Below are positions 35,486 to 43,233 of a stretch of 64,000 bases of DNA, in pieces. The notes under the pieces are model-generated. The model saw only the letters and a program-made list of their open reading frames with translations. It did no database searches and was not told the DNA's origin. The DNA is from an uncultured Pseudoclavibacter sp. (GTDB taxonomy: Bacteria; Actinomycetota; Actinomycetes; Actinomycetales; Microbacteriaceae). Position 1 is the stretch's first letter, and each line of letters begins with the position of its first letter. The stretch covers positions 1-64,000 of the forward strand of contig CAMIMS010000001.1 of NCBI GenBank assembly GCA_946221025.1, given 5' to 3'. The position numbers and the translations under genes were made by a program.

Positions 35486-37045
35486 CTACTGCTGTTCTGG
35501 CTCGTTCGCCAGGGACGCAATCCCCTCGAGGTGAGCGATGAGCGTGCGGGCCATGCATCCGGTCGCCCCCTTCGGAACGAAGCGGTAGGCGCCCTTGCGG
35601 TTGAACGATGGGCCGGCGATGTCAAGGTGCGCCCAGGAGACCGGCTTCGCATCGCGTTCGCCCACGAACCGCTCAAGGAACGCAGCCGCCACGAGCATGC
35701 CGCCGTATCGATGCCCGACCTTCGCGTTCACGAGGTCGGCCACATCCGAACTCAGCACGTCGCGCGCATCCTCGGGAATCGGCATCGCCCATGCCGGCTC
35801 ATCGAGCTCTCGCGCGAGCTCGGCGATCTTCGCGGTGAGGGCGTCGTCGTTGCCCATGACGCCGGTCGTGCGCTCACCGAGCGCGACCATCTGCGCACCC
35901 GTGAGGGTCGCGATGTCAATCAGCTCATCCACCGGGAGATCATCTTCGCAGGCTGCAGTCATGCCGTCGGCGAGCACGAGTCGGCCTTCGGCATCGGTGT
36001 TCGTCACCTCAACGAAGAGACCGTTTCGCATCTTGATCACGTCATCCGGACGCGTTGCCGTCCCGGAGGGCATGTTCTCGGCCAGGCACATCCACCCGGT
36101 CACGGCGACTTTCGCCCCGAGAGCCGCGATCGCTTCGAGCACGCCGAGCACGGTCGCAGCCCCCGCCATATCGGTCTTCATCTCGGTCATGGATGCGGCC
36201 GGCTTGATGGACAGGCCGCCGCTGTCGAAGGTGATGCCCTTGCCGACCAGGGCAACGTGCTTGGTCGCGCCTTCCGGTCGGTAGGAGAGGCGAACGAGGC
36301 GGGGCCCGCGGCTTGAGCCCTGGCCGACTGCGGTGAGGCCTCCGAACCCCTCTTCGCGCAGCGCATCCGCATCCCAAGTACGCACGTCAATGTTTCCTCG
36401 GGCTTTGGCGCAGCGCTCTGCCTCGGCAGCGAGATCGGCCGGTCCGAGGCGGTTCGGCGGGAGGTTCACGAGGTCACGAACGTGCGCGACAGCGTCAGCG
36501 ATCGTGGTCGCACGCTTGAGGCTCGCCCTGAGGTTCGCTTCGGCAGATTCCTCCGCGGGGAAATCGACCGCCAGGTTCAGACGGGAGGCGGGCTTTGGCT
36601 CGTTCACGTCATCGATCTGTGCGTCGGCTTCCTCGTCGCGATCGCGCCCGGTCATCTTGTCGATGCGGTACGCCCCGAGGCAATAGCCGAGCGCCGCTGC
36701 CTCGATGACCTCCGGGTCGCTCTTTGGGAGCGCCAGCGTGAACGAGCCGTGAGCGCCCGCATCGACGCGTGCCAGAACGCCCGCTGCTCGGCGCACAGCG
36801 GTCGCATCCGCATCCCCGTCGCCAATGCCGAGGAATACGACCAGGCGCGTTCGACCATTGCCGGTCAGCGCGGTTCGGCACACCTCGTCGGCAGCCCCCT
36901 TCACGCCGAGCGTGTGAACCAGGTCTTCGAGCTCCTTCGCCTCGCCATCGAGGAGGATGCGGGCGGAGCCGTCTTCGTCGCGAACGAGCACCGCGAGCGC
37001 GTCAGAATCGAAGTCGGGTGTGAGGGTGATTTCTGCCGATGCCAT
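35486..37045 (-). CDS. pepA: Leucyl aminopeptidase (M17)
   Basis: Two-metal cytosolic aminopeptidase. About 519 residues; LVGKGITFDSGGLSIKP, MKTDMAGAATVLG and the signature NTDAEGRLVLADG carry the metal ligands and catalytic residues. Start: ATG 37045 lies 7 nt after a minus-strand TAGGGT (37058-37053), a leaderless arrangement; the GTG at 37054 would fall inside the -10 box. It is divergent from the PAC2 gene with 24 bases between start codons, and upstream of lpdA with a gap of about 110 bases. Confidence 0.95.
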   Translation of the reverse strand: MASAEITLTPDFDSDALAVLVRDEDGSARILLDGEAKELEDLVHTLGVKGAADEVCRTALTGNGRTRLVVFLGIGDGDADATAVRRAAGVLARVDAGAHGSFTLALPKSDPEVIEAAALGYCLGAYRIDKMTGRDRDEEADAQIDDVNEPKPASRLNLAVDFPAEESAEANLRASLKRATTIADAVAHVRDLVNLPPNRLGPADLAAEAERCAKARGNIDVRTWDADALREEGFGGLTAVGQGSSRGPRLVRLSYRPEGATKHVALVGKGITFDSGGLSIKPAASMTEMKTDMAGAATVLGVLEAIAALGAKVAVTGWMCLAENMPSGTATRPDDVIKMRNGLFVEVTNTDAEGRLVLADGMTAACEDDLPVDELIDIATLTGAQMVALGERTTGVMGNDDALTAKIAELARELDEPAWAMPIPEDARDVLSSDVADLVNAKVGHRYGGMLVAAAFLERFVGERDAKPVSWAHLDIAGPSFNRKGAYRFVPKGATGCMARTLIAHLEGIASLANEPEQQ

Positions 37046-37052
37046 GCCGCTC

Positions 37053-37062
37053 ACCCTACGAT
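37053..37062. promoter_or_regulatory. Overlapping divergent -10 boxes (pepA / PAC2 gene)
   Basis: Minus-strand TAGGGT (37058-37053) and plus-strand TACGAT (37057-37062) share the TA step at 37057-37058. Each is followed by 7 nt and an ATG (37045 minus, 37070 plus), so one symmetric element could drive both leaderless genes. Confidence 0.7.
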
Positions 37063-37069
37063 GCCGCTC

Positions 37070-38023
37070 ATGGCGTCATCCGATTCCCTCATTGAGCCCC
37101 TTCCCGGTTTCGGCTCCGTTCCTCCGGGCCTTCCGCTCGTGGCGGCACTCACCGGGCACCGGGATGCGGGCATGGTCGTTCGCCAGGTCACCGACCTCAT
37201 GCTCGACCGACTCGAGCACACCACCGTCGCCGTGTTCGACGCGGATGCGCTCATGGATTACCGTTCGCGACGTCCCGTCGTCTCCCTTGACGGCGCGAAC
37301 ATTTCGGCGATTCAGATGCCGCGTCTTGATCTGCGGCTCATGCGGGATGAGCTTGGGGCGCCGTTCCTGTTTCTCTCGGGTTTCGAGCCCGACTTTCACT
37401 GGCCAACGTTCACCGAAGAACTCGTCGCGCTGTGCAGTCGCTTGGAGGTCGCATCCACCACGTGGATCAGTTCCATCCCGATGCCGGTGCCGCATACGCG
37501 ACCGGTACGGCTGTCGGTGCGGGGAAATCGCCAGAGCCTCATTGATGCCGAATCGGTGTGGGCACCCCGCAATGACGCTCCGGCGCATGTGCTCCACCTG
37601 TTCGAATACGAGTTGACAAGGCGCGAACAGGAGGTCGCGGGGCTGGTGCTCCTCGTGCCGCACTACCTGTCGGAGCCGGCCGTGCCGGGGGCGGCGCTGA
37701 CCGCGCTCACCGCGATTGGCACGGCCACAGGGCTCATCCTGCCGGCCGGTGACCTGCGCGAGCGCGACCGCGAGTTCCAGCAGCAGCTTGATGAGCAGAT
37801 TGCCGGTAACGAAGAAATCCTGCGACTCGTGTCGACGCTCGAAGCGCAGCACGACGCCTATCTCGCGAGCCTTGACCGCGGCGGAACGTTCACCGATGCG
37901 AGGGGTGAGTTGCCCTCGGCGGATGAGATCGCCTCCGAGCTCGAGCAGTACCTGGCCATGCGTCGGGAGCACGGGAACGATGCCGGTTCGGGCAATCGCG
38001 CGGAACCCGATGGTGGCCAGTAG
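37070..38023 (+). CDS. PAC2 family protein
   Basis: 317 residues. PAC2 (proteasome assembly chaperone) fold proteins in actinobacteria are of unsettled function. Visible segments: LPLVAALTGHRDAGMVVRQV, APFLFLSGFEPDFHW, TTWISSIPMPVPHTRPVRLSVRG (in part), and a C-terminal helical tail ending in low complexity. Start: ATG 37070 follows TACGAT by 7 nt; the open frame runs back into the pepA antisense region but that is not coding. sigA follows after 172 bases. Confidence 0.88.
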   Translation: MASSDSLIEPLPGFGSVPPGLPLVAALTGHRDAGMVVRQVTDLMLDRLEHTTVAVFDADALMDYRSRRPVVSLDGANISAIQMPRLDLRLMRDELGAPFLFLSGFEPDFHWPTFTEELVALCSRLEVASTTWISSIPMPVPHTRPVRLSVRGNRQSLIDAESVWAPRNDAPAHVLHLFEYELTRREQEVAGLVLLVPHYLSEPAVPGAALTALTAIGTATGLILPAGDLRERDREFQQQLDEQIAGNEEILRLVSTLEAQHDAYLASLDRGGTFTDARGELPSADEIASELEQYLAMRREHGNDAGSGNRAEPDGGQ

Positions 38024-38058
38024 GGAAGCTGGTCAGTTCGAGTCGTGATTGCAGGCGC

Positions 38059-38093
38059 TTGACAGCTACACCTGCGGTGGTCGGCGCTATAAT
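38059..38093 (+). promoter_or_regulatory. sigA promoter region
   Basis: A consensus TATAAT at 38088-38093 is preceded by a consensus TTGACA at 38059-38064. The spacing is 23 nt, longer than the usual 16-18, so the -35 match may be fortuitous. The predicted transcript starts near 38100. Confidence 0.55.
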
Positions 38094-38102
38094 GATTCGA
38101 CT

Positions 38103-38136
38103 GTCCCTGTAAGCCCGCTCGGGCTTGACAAGGGAC
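38103..38136 (+). promoter_or_regulatory. Hairpin at the start of the sigA leader
   Basis: GTCCCT (38103-38108) pairs with AGGGAC (38131-38136), and inside it AAGCCC (38111-38116) pairs with GGGCTT (38121-38126); TTCTCT follows. It begins within a few bases of the predicted transcript start. It could stabilise the 5' end or act as an attenuator. Confidence 0.6.
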
Positions 38137-38195
38137 TTCTCTGTGCCCACCGGAAGTGACCGCTCCGGGCTTCGCATCCATTGGAAGAGGAACCT

Positions 38196-40223
38196 ATGGC
38201 CGCTGCACGCGCTTCGAAGACCGCCTCAGCCGAGGCGGCACCGCAGACCACCACGGATGCGGGTGAAGACGCGAAGGCGACGACGTCCACCAAGCGTTCC
38301 ACGACTGCGAAGACCGCCAGCGCTTCTGGCACCGCGACGAAGACCACGACCCGTTCGCGCGCGAAGAAGACCGATGACGCGACCGAGGCAGCTCCGGCGA
38401 AGACGACTACTCGCACGCGCAAGACCACCGCCGCCGCTGCGAACGAGGGCGAGGAGAAGCCGAAGACCACCACGTCTCGGACCCGCAAGACGACCGCGAC
38501 CGCTGACGCCGAGGAAAAGCCGAAGACGACGACGTCACGTACTCGCAAGGCCGCGGCGACCGCCGACGCGGAGGAGAAGCCGAAGACCAGCACCTCGCGT
38601 ACTCGCAAGACCGCGGCGACCGCCGACGCGGAGGAGACGCCGAAGACCACCACCTCGCGCACCCGGAAGACCGCTACCTCCGCGACCGACGGTGAGGCGG
38701 AGGAGAAGCCCACGACCGCCAAGAAGACGACGACCCGTACCCGCAAGACCACGGCCGCGTCGTCGGATTCGAGCGAGCCATCGACCGCGAAGAAGACCAC
38801 GACGACGCGCAAGCGTGCGGCGTCTGCGGATGGGGATACGGCTGCTGACGAAACCGAGAAGAAGCCGGCCACTCGTCGCACCCGCGCGAAGTCGACGACC
38901 GCCGCGGCGAAGACGGCCGCCGACGGTGACGAAGCGGCGGACAAGCCCGCGACGAGCCGTAAGCGCGCGACCACCAAGAAGACCACTTCGGCTGGTGACG
39001 ACGAGCAGGCAACGGAGACGAAGAAGCCCGCTGCGAAGCGTTCCCGCGCGAAGAAGGCCGCGGAGGTAGAGGTCGATCCCGAGATCGAGAACGAGCTCGA
39101 CGAGGATGAGGGCGACGAGCCGGCCGAGAGCGACGCCGCCGAGACCGACTCGGACGCCGACGGCGCGTCGAACGCATCCGAAGACGGCGACAGCGATGAC
39201 GACGAGATCGACGAATCCGATGCGCCGCTGACTGCCGTTGCCGCCGGTGCCCTCGTGCTCACGAACACCGACGATGACGATGAGGCGCCCGTCTACTCGA
39301 CGGCGATCACCGGTGCCACCGCCGACCCCGTCAAGGACTACCTCAAGCAGATCGGTAAGGTGCCGCTGCTGAACGCCGAAGAAGAGGTCGACCTCGCCAT
39401 GCGCATCGAGGCGGGCCTGTTCGCGGAGGAGAAGCTCAAGACCGAGAAGAACCTCTCGAAGCAGCTCACGCGCGAGCTGAAGTGGGTTGCCCGCGACGGT
39501 CAGCGCGCCAAGAGCCACCTGCTCGGCGCGAACCTGCGCCTGGTGGTGTCGCTCGCCAAGCGCTACACGGGTCGCGGGATGCAGTTCCTCGACCTCATCC
39601 AGGAGGGAAACCTCGGTCTCATTCGCGCGGTCGAGAAGTTCGACTACACGAAGGGCTTCAAGTTCTCGACCTACGCCACCTGGTGGATTCGCCAGGCGAT
39701 CACGCGCGCCATGGCCGACCAGGCGCGAACCATTCGCATCCCGGTGCACATGGTCGAGGTCATCAACAAGCTCGCTCGCGTGCAGCGACAGATGCTCCAG
39801 GACCTCGGTCGCGAACCCACGCCGGAAGAGCTCGCGGCCGAACTCGACATGACCGTCGAGAAGGTCGTCGAGGTGCAGAAGTACGGTCGCGAGCCGATTT
39901 CGCTGCACACGCCGCTGGGTGAAGACGGCGACTCGGAGTTCGGTGACCTCATTGAGGACACCGAGGCGGTCGTGCCGGCGGATGCGGTGAGCTTCACCAT
40001 GCTGCAGCGCCAGCTCGAGTCGCTGCTCGACTCACTCTCAGAGCGCGAGGCTGGCGTGATCCGGATGCGGTTCGGTCTCGGCGATGGCATGCCGAAGACA
40101 CTCGACCAGATCGGTGACACCTACAACGTTACCCGTGAGCGCATCCGTCAGATCGAGTCGAAGACGATGGCGAAGCTTCGCCACCCGTCGCGCTCGCAGT
40201 CGCTGCGCGACTACCTCGAGTAG
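38196..40223 (+). CDS. sigA: Primary RNA polymerase sigma factor with long repetitive N-terminal tail
   Basis: 675 residues. The conserved core starts near residue 375 with region 1.2 (DPVKDYLKQIGKVPLLNAEEE, in part), then region 2 (RLVVSLAKRYTGRGMQFLDL, FDYTKGFKFSTYATWWIRQA), region 3, and region 4 (YNVTRERIRQIESKTMAKLR). The first 300 residues are a Lys/Arg/Thr/Ala-rich, histone-H1-like stretch with tandem 20-residue repeats (EEKPKTTTSRTRK...), followed by an acidic block of about 60 residues. Start: ATG 38196 with GGAAGAGG upstream. The tail is far longer than in most actinobacterial sigma-A proteins and is probably disordered. Confidence 0.95.
   Translation: MAAARASKTASAEAAPQTTTDAGEDAKATTSTKRSTTAKTASASGTATKTTTRSRAKKTDDATEAAPAKTTTRTRKTTAAAANEGEEKPKTTTSRTRKTTATADAEEKPKTTTSRTRKAAATADAEEKPKTSTSRTRKTAATADAEETPKTTTSRTRKTATSATDGEAEEKPTTAKKTTTRTRKTTAASSDSSEPSTAKKTTTTRKRAASADGDTAADETEKKPATRRTRAKSTTAAAKTAADGDEAADKPATSRKRATTKKTTSAGDDEQATETKKPAAKRSRAKKAAEVEVDPEIENELDEDEGDEPAESDAAETDSDADGASNASEDGDSDDDEIDESDAPLTAVAAGALVLTNTDDDDEAPVYSTAITGATADPVKDYLKQIGKVPLLNAEEEVDLAMRIEAGLFAEEKLKTEKNLSKQLTRELKWVARDGQRAKSHLLGANLRLVVSLAKRYTGRGMQFLDLIQEGNLGLIRAVEKFDYTKGFKFSTYATWWIRQAITRAMADQARTIRIPVHMVEVINKLARVQRQMLQDLGREPTPEELAAELDMTVEKVVEVQKYGREPISLHTPLGEDGDSEFGDLIEDTEAVVPADAVSFTMLQRQLESLLDSLSEREAGVIRMRFGLGDGMPKTLDQIGDTYNVTRERIRQIESKTMAKLRHPSRSQSLRDYLE
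38451..38690 (+). repeat. Four 60-bp tandem repeats inside sigA
   Basis: Copies at 38451-38510, 38511-38570, 38571-38630 and 38631-38690, the last more diverged. Each encodes 20 residues of the form EEKPKTTTSRTRKTAATADA. Copies 2 and 3 are the most alike. The period keeps frame, so copy number can change without a frameshift. Confidence 0.85.
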
Positions 40224-40270
40224 GCCATCGCTCGCACCCGTTTCGTCATTCCCGCGGAGAGGACCCGACT

Positions 40271-40981
40271 GTGACCGCGAAAGCAAATGCCGGCAAGGCG
40301 CTCGAAATCGTCGTAGACGGCCAGACGTATCAGCGCATCCCCATCAAGACCCGCGTGGTGGTCAAGGGCGACGATCTGCACGAGATCGTTCGCACGTACG
40401 CCGCTTCGGAGGTGCAGGAGGGAGACATTCTCTTCGTCACCGAGAAGATCGTGGCGATCACGCAGGGGCGCTCATACCACCTGAGCGAGATCCAGCCGCG
40501 CCCGCTCGCAACGACGCTCTCGAAGTATGTGACGCGCACGCCTGCCGGCATTGGCCTCGGCATGCCCGAGACCATGGAGATGGCGCTTCGCGAATGCGGC
40601 ACGCCGCGCATCCTCTTCGCCTCGGCGGTGGCCGCGATCACGAAGCAGTTCGGTCGCCGCGGTGACTTTTATCGCATCGCCGGTGAGCAGGCGCGCGGCA
40701 TTGACGGCCCGACCGAGGGAACTATCCCGCCGTACGACGAGTCGGTCGTGCTCACGCCCCTTCACGCCGACCGCGTCGCGATCGACCTGAAGATTCTGCT
40801 CGGCAACAAGCTCGATGTGCTCATCTCGGACATGAACGACCTCGGCGGCAACATTCTCGGCAGCACCCGCCCGCACGCCGAGAACGAGAAGTGGGTGCGC
40901 ATCCTCAAGGACAACCCGCTCGGCCAGGGCGCCGAATCGACCCCGATGGGCATCATTCGCCCCGTCGAGGCGAAGAACTGA
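40271..40981 (+). CDS. CofE-like (F420-0:gamma-glutamyl ligase family) protein
   Basis: 236 residues of the PF01996-type fold: RIPIKTRVVVKGDDLHEIV, GDILFVTEKIVAITQGRSY (the GR signature after the second strand) and DVLISDMNDLGGNILG. Characterised CofE enzymes use GTP to form gamma-glutamyl amide bonds on coenzyme F420. No other F420 gene is in the window, so another glutamyl-amide ligation is possible. The GTG start has GAGAGGA upstream. It is downstream of sigA and convergent with the ATP-grasp and racemase genes, from which it is separated by a two-way terminator. Confidence 0.75.
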   Translation: MTAKANAGKALEIVVDGQTYQRIPIKTRVVVKGDDLHEIVRTYAASEVQEGDILFVTEKIVAITQGRSYHLSEIQPRPLATTLSKYVTRTPAGIGLGMPETMEMALRECGTPRILFASAVAAITKQFGRRGDFYRIAGEQARGIDGPTEGTIPPYDESVVLTPLHADRVAIDLKILLGNKLDVLISDMNDLGGNILGSTRPHAENEKWVRILKDNPLGQGAESTPMGIIRPVEAKN

Positions 40982-41001
40982 TCAGCAAAACACGCTGAAG
41001 C

Positions 41002-41040
41002 ATGAGTGAAGGGCACGGAGAATCCGTGCCCTTCACTCAT
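41002..41040. terminator. Bidirectional terminator between CofE-like and ATP-grasp genes
   Basis: Perfect 18-bp stem (41002-41019 / 41023-41040) with a nominal GAA loop, between two convergent stop codons. Confidence 0.85.
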
Positions 41041-41050
41041 TTCGCGGCGT

Positions 41051-42073
41051 TTAGTACTCGAAGCCGATCGCCTGCTTGTACTGCGCCTTGTGACCGGTGC
41101 GCCGGCCCGTGACCGAGACCTTGTTCTCGTACATGCCGGGGGAGCGGTTGCCCTCGACGAGTGTCGGACCGTTCGGGGTGATGACGAAGTCCCAGGCGAC
41201 GAACGGAACCTGCGGAATCTCCTTCGCGACCTCGGCAGCCAGCTGGTACGTCTCCTCGACGAACGGCAGCTGGAAGTGCTCGATCGACTCGCCCGTCTCC
41301 GGGTGGTTCGCGTAGACCTTCTGGTGCGAACCGTATCCGGGGCTCGTGGCCTTCCCGTTCTGGTCGAGCAGGGTCATGACGCCACCGAACGACATCTGGT
41401 CGCTGGCCTGGTCGCCGACACCGAACTTCTGCGCGAAGCAGACAATGTGCGCCTTTTCCCCATCCCAGTAGGTGGCCACGCGCGTCGTGTTCACAACGCC
41501 CGGGGAGACCTTCATGAGGGCATCGTGCTGAACGATGTACTCCTCGAGGAGAATCTGGTCGCGGTGGATGAGGAGCTTGCGGAACTCCTCCCAATCCTTG
41601 ACTTCGCTCGCTTCGTAGCGGGAGACGCCGTAGCCGGAGTTGCTCACCGGTACCTTCGCGATCACGCGACCCTGGCGCTGCATGAAGTCCTTCAGCTCGT
41701 CCCTCGTGTGCTCGGTGACAACGAACCACTCGCGGTCGATGTAGTCGGCGAAGATCTTGTTGAACATGACCTTGTTCTCGAAGTAGTCGAAGTACTCCGG
41801 GTCGTTCACCTGCATGATCACCGAGTTCGCGATTGCCTGGGTCATGTAGGTGCGACGCTCGCGGTTGTTCAGCAACGCGAAGTCGAAGTCGACGTAGTCC
41901 TGAAAACCGGTGCCGTGAAGCCCCGCTTCTTTCAGCATGTCGGCGAAGACGACCGGCCAGGCCTTCCCGTGCTGCTTCTCGACAGCCTTCGCGCGTTCGA
42001 CCACGCTCGGCAGGTCGAGAACGCGTGCGCGCTCAATGAGGTACTCGAGACGGATAAGCAAGCGGTTGGCCAT
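41051..42073 (-). CDS. ATP-grasp ligase of the sugar-transfer-associated type
   Basis: About 340 residues. The N-terminal half (LNNRERRTYMTQAIANSVIM, then FENKVMFNKIFADYIDREWF) and the C-terminal VAWDFVITPNGPTLVEGNRS, with its E-x-N metal-binding motif, fit the ATPgrasp_ST family. Such enzymes activate a carboxylate with ATP and join it to an amine; the substrates are unknown. Start: ATG 42073 (MANRLLIRLEY) with AAGGA upstream; the longer frame is not needed. It lies 77 bases downstream of the racemase homologue on the same strand, so probably the same transcript. Confidence 0.8.
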   Translation of the reverse strand: MANRLLIRLEYLIERARVLDLPSVVERAKAVEKQHGKAWPVVFADMLKEAGLHGTGFQDYVDFDFALLNNRERRTYMTQAIANSVIMQVNDPEYFDYFENKVMFNKIFADYIDREWFVVTEHTRDELKDFMQRQGRVIAKVPVSNSGYGVSRYEASEVKDWEEFRKLLIHRDQILLEEYIVQHDALMKVSPGVVNTTRVATYWDGEKAHIVCFAQKFGVGDQASDQMSFGGVMTLLDQNGKATSPGYGSHQKVYANHPETGESIEHFQLPFVEETYQLAAEVAKEIPQVPFVAWDFVITPNGPTLVEGNRSPGMYENKVSVTGRRTGHKAQYKQAIGFEY

Positions 42074-42150
42074 GCCGTGTTCCTTCCAGCCGCTCCAGGC
42101 GGCCGATCGTTGCGATAGGTGGTTACGGGGCAGCCTCATGCCGCCCGAGG

Positions 42151-43233
42151 TCAGCTGGGATCGGCGGATGGTTCAGGCCGTCGCTCGAGGCGCTCGCTCA
42201 GCATCGCGAACACCTCATCCACAGCCCACCCGGTCCACGTCGACCAATCCTCGACGCTCGCCGCTCCCGGGCCAAGCAGCGTAGCGGGGTCACCCGCACG
42301 GATTGCTGGGTCGCCTGGAGCCCCGCTGTCACCCGGCGCTGGGATGCGAACGGTCATCTCATCCACATCCACGGACGAGATTCGGCACTTCCGGTCGCCA
42401 ATGCGAATCCACGCCTCTTTAGAAAGGCGCGTGGGAAGCCCATCACCGTAACCCGCGGCGACCGTCGCAGTGTCACTGTGAACGTCGATGACCGTCGCGG
42501 TAAGGGTCATGACAGGACGAAGCCCGAGGTCCTCGCCCGTGCCCTCCTCAAAGGGCGTTGCTCCGTATGAGCAGATCCCGATGCGAACGAGGTCGAATCG
42601 TGCTTCGGGGTAGTCGAATGCGACACCGGATGCGGCCGCGTGAATGCGCTTTGGCGTGACGCCGAGCTCCGCAGCCCGGTCGATTGCCCGGTGCAAACGA
42701 GCCACAGCTTCAACGTCGAACTCGTGGGCGGTTTCGGACATATGCGTCCAAATCGCCTCTACGCGAATAAGGCCGGCCCCTTCAAGTGCCGCAGCCTCGC
42801 TGATAACCGCATCCCAGTCTTCTGGATCGATGCCGCCGCGGTGCAGACCCGTTTCTGCTTTGAGATGAACCGCCGCGGTCGTACCGACCGCCCGTGCGGC
42901 ATCGGCGATGGCGCGAAGCTGCCAGAGTGCGTGCACGCCGAGCTGGATGCCCGACCGAAGGGCCTCCACAAGCGGCGCCGAAGTGGGGATGAGCCAGGCG
43001 AAGAGATCGCCGTCGAAACCATCTTCGCGCAGTTTCAGTCCCGTCGGGATATCGAGCGTGCAAAAGCCGGTCACACCGGCCTCGCGGGCGAGACGGGAGA
43101 ACTCAATGAGCCCGTGCCCGTACGCATTGGCTTTCACGGTCACCCAGACATCCGCCGGCGCGACGACGTCGCGGAGGCGCTGAACGTTGTGAACGACCGC
43201 GCTCGGGTCGAGGTGCACGACTGGCCGAATCAT
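42151..43233 (-). CDS. alr: Alanine racemase-family amino acid racemase
   Basis: About 360 residues, fold III PLP enzyme. PLP lysine Lys34 in VKANAYGHG; LKAETGLHRGG; RIGICSYGATP; the second catalytic residue Tyr in GYGDG is kept. The normally constant segment VSMDQMVVD reads SVDVDEMTVRI, and the substrate-side HAAASG differs from the usual HxANS, so the substrate may not be alanine. The start ATG (43233) overlaps the stop of the upstream dead paralogue by 4 bases (ATGA), giving translational coupling. The ATP-grasp ligase follows. Confidence 0.82.
   Translation of the reverse strand: MIRPVVHLDPSAVVHNVQRLRDVVAPADVWVTVKANAYGHGLIEFSRLAREAGVTGFCTLDIPTGLKLREDGFDGDLFAWLIPTSAPLVEALRSGIQLGVHALWQLRAIADAARAVGTTAAVHLKAETGLHRGGIDPEDWDAVISEAAALEGAGLIRVEAIWTHMSETAHEFDVEAVARLHRAIDRAAELGVTPKRIHAAASGVAFDYPEARFDLVRIGICSYGATPFEEGTGEDLGLRPVMTLTATVIDVHSDTATVAAGYGDGLPTRLSKEAWIRIGDRKCRISSVDVDEMTVRIPAPGDSGAPGDPAIRAGDPATLLGPGAASVEDWSTWTGWAVDEVFAMLSERLERRPEPSADPS

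Noticed and set aside
38200..39060. The sigA repeats as a CRISPR-like array
   Set aside because: Repeats are contiguous, in frame and coding, with no unique spacers.
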